From positions 1-5,723 of the forward strand of contig CALPIT020000164.1 in the NCBI GenBank assembly GCA_943323705.2: a DNA stretch of 5,723 nt, written 5' to 3'. This document shows positions 5,637 through 5,723 of the stretch, one piece after another. Position 1 is the first letter of the stretch. Each line of letters starts with the position of its first letter. The notes under the pieces were generated by a model. That model was not told the DNA's origin. It did not search any database and saw nothing but the letters and a program-made list of their open reading frames with translations. The position numbers and the translations under genes were made by a program. The DNA comes from Streptomyces griseus. Its GTDB lineage: Bacteria; Bacteroidota; Bacteroidia; Chitinophagales; Chitinophagaceae.

Positions 5637-5723
5637 CAACTCCTCCCACAAATGATGAATCAAACCATCTGCTAAGCCAATTTTGGGGACATAGATTTCT
5701 TCAGCATTAGCCCATCTCATGGC
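5622..5723 (-). CDS. Probable Ppx/GppA phosphatase, C-terminal end only
   Basis: The minus-strand frame is open from the window edge and ends at TGA (5622-5624), giving 33 residues: AMRWANAEEIYVPKIGLADG, then LIHHLWEELRKKD. The pattern of an acidic/Ala segment, then IxVPKxGLADG, then a helix with L/I-H/Y-x-L-W/Y-E is what I recall from the C-terminal end of the actin-like Ppx/GppA domain in Bacteroidota. Family knowledge: these enzymes hydrolyse polyphosphate and/or pppGpp. The catalytic core is outside the window, so the choice between exopolyphosphatase and guanosine pentaphosphate phosphatase cannot be made. The final codons (RKKD, stop) lie in the edge of the octamer repeat tract, so the exact C-terminus may have been shaped by repeat growth. 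Start not visible. Confidence -1.
   Translation of the reverse strand, partial: AMRWANAEEIYVPKIGLADGLIHHLWEELRKKD

Overview
This window looks like a chromosomal segment from a member of the Bacteroidota, most likely a Chitinophagaceae-like bacterium. The family is an inference from protein style; the phylum is better supported. The DNA is AT-rich and the starts lack Shine-Dalgarno sequences and sit behind A-rich leaders. One gene has a good TAnnTTTG-type -7 element. The gaps carry the 'cacaaag/cgaag' and 'ggtttaa' repeat strings that I recall from environmental Bacteroidota genomes.

Layout, left to right. (1) 1-555, plus strand: the 3' end of a tail-specific (C-terminal processing) protease gene, prc/tsp. 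(2) 556-1072: a 517-base gap between convergent genes, filled with an imperfect tandem array (period about 78 bases in its best part), plus one reversed copy at its left edge, and closed by a strong hairpin terminator at 1029-1052. (3) 1073-2740, minus: a secreted subtilisin-family (S8) serine protease with a complete Asp/His/Ser triad. (4) 2816-4339, minus: an ALDH7/antiquitin-type aldehyde dehydrogenase (amaB), an enzyme of lysine catabolism. (5) 4515-5330, minus: panB, ketopantoate hydroxymethyltransferase, the entry step of pantothenate/CoA synthesis. (6) 5331-5621: a repeat-rich gap with four 26-base tandem units in an X-Y-Y-X order, then an octamer tract of reversed orientation. (7) 5622-5723, minus: the last 33 codons of a probable Ppx/GppA phosphatase gene.

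The four minus-strand genes run head to tail but do not form an obvious pathway. Pantothenate synthesis, semialdehyde oxidation, secreted proteolysis and (p)ppGpp/polyphosphate metabolism are separate functions, the gaps are 75-290 bases, and the aldehyde dehydrogenase has its own candidate promoter. They read as neighbouring housekeeping or metabolic genes rather than one system.

I found no evidence for a new defence, mobile or biosynthetic system. The only structure not explained by ordinary genes is the intergenic repeat material. All three gaps longer than 150 bases contain low-complexity repeats, and some strings recur between gaps.
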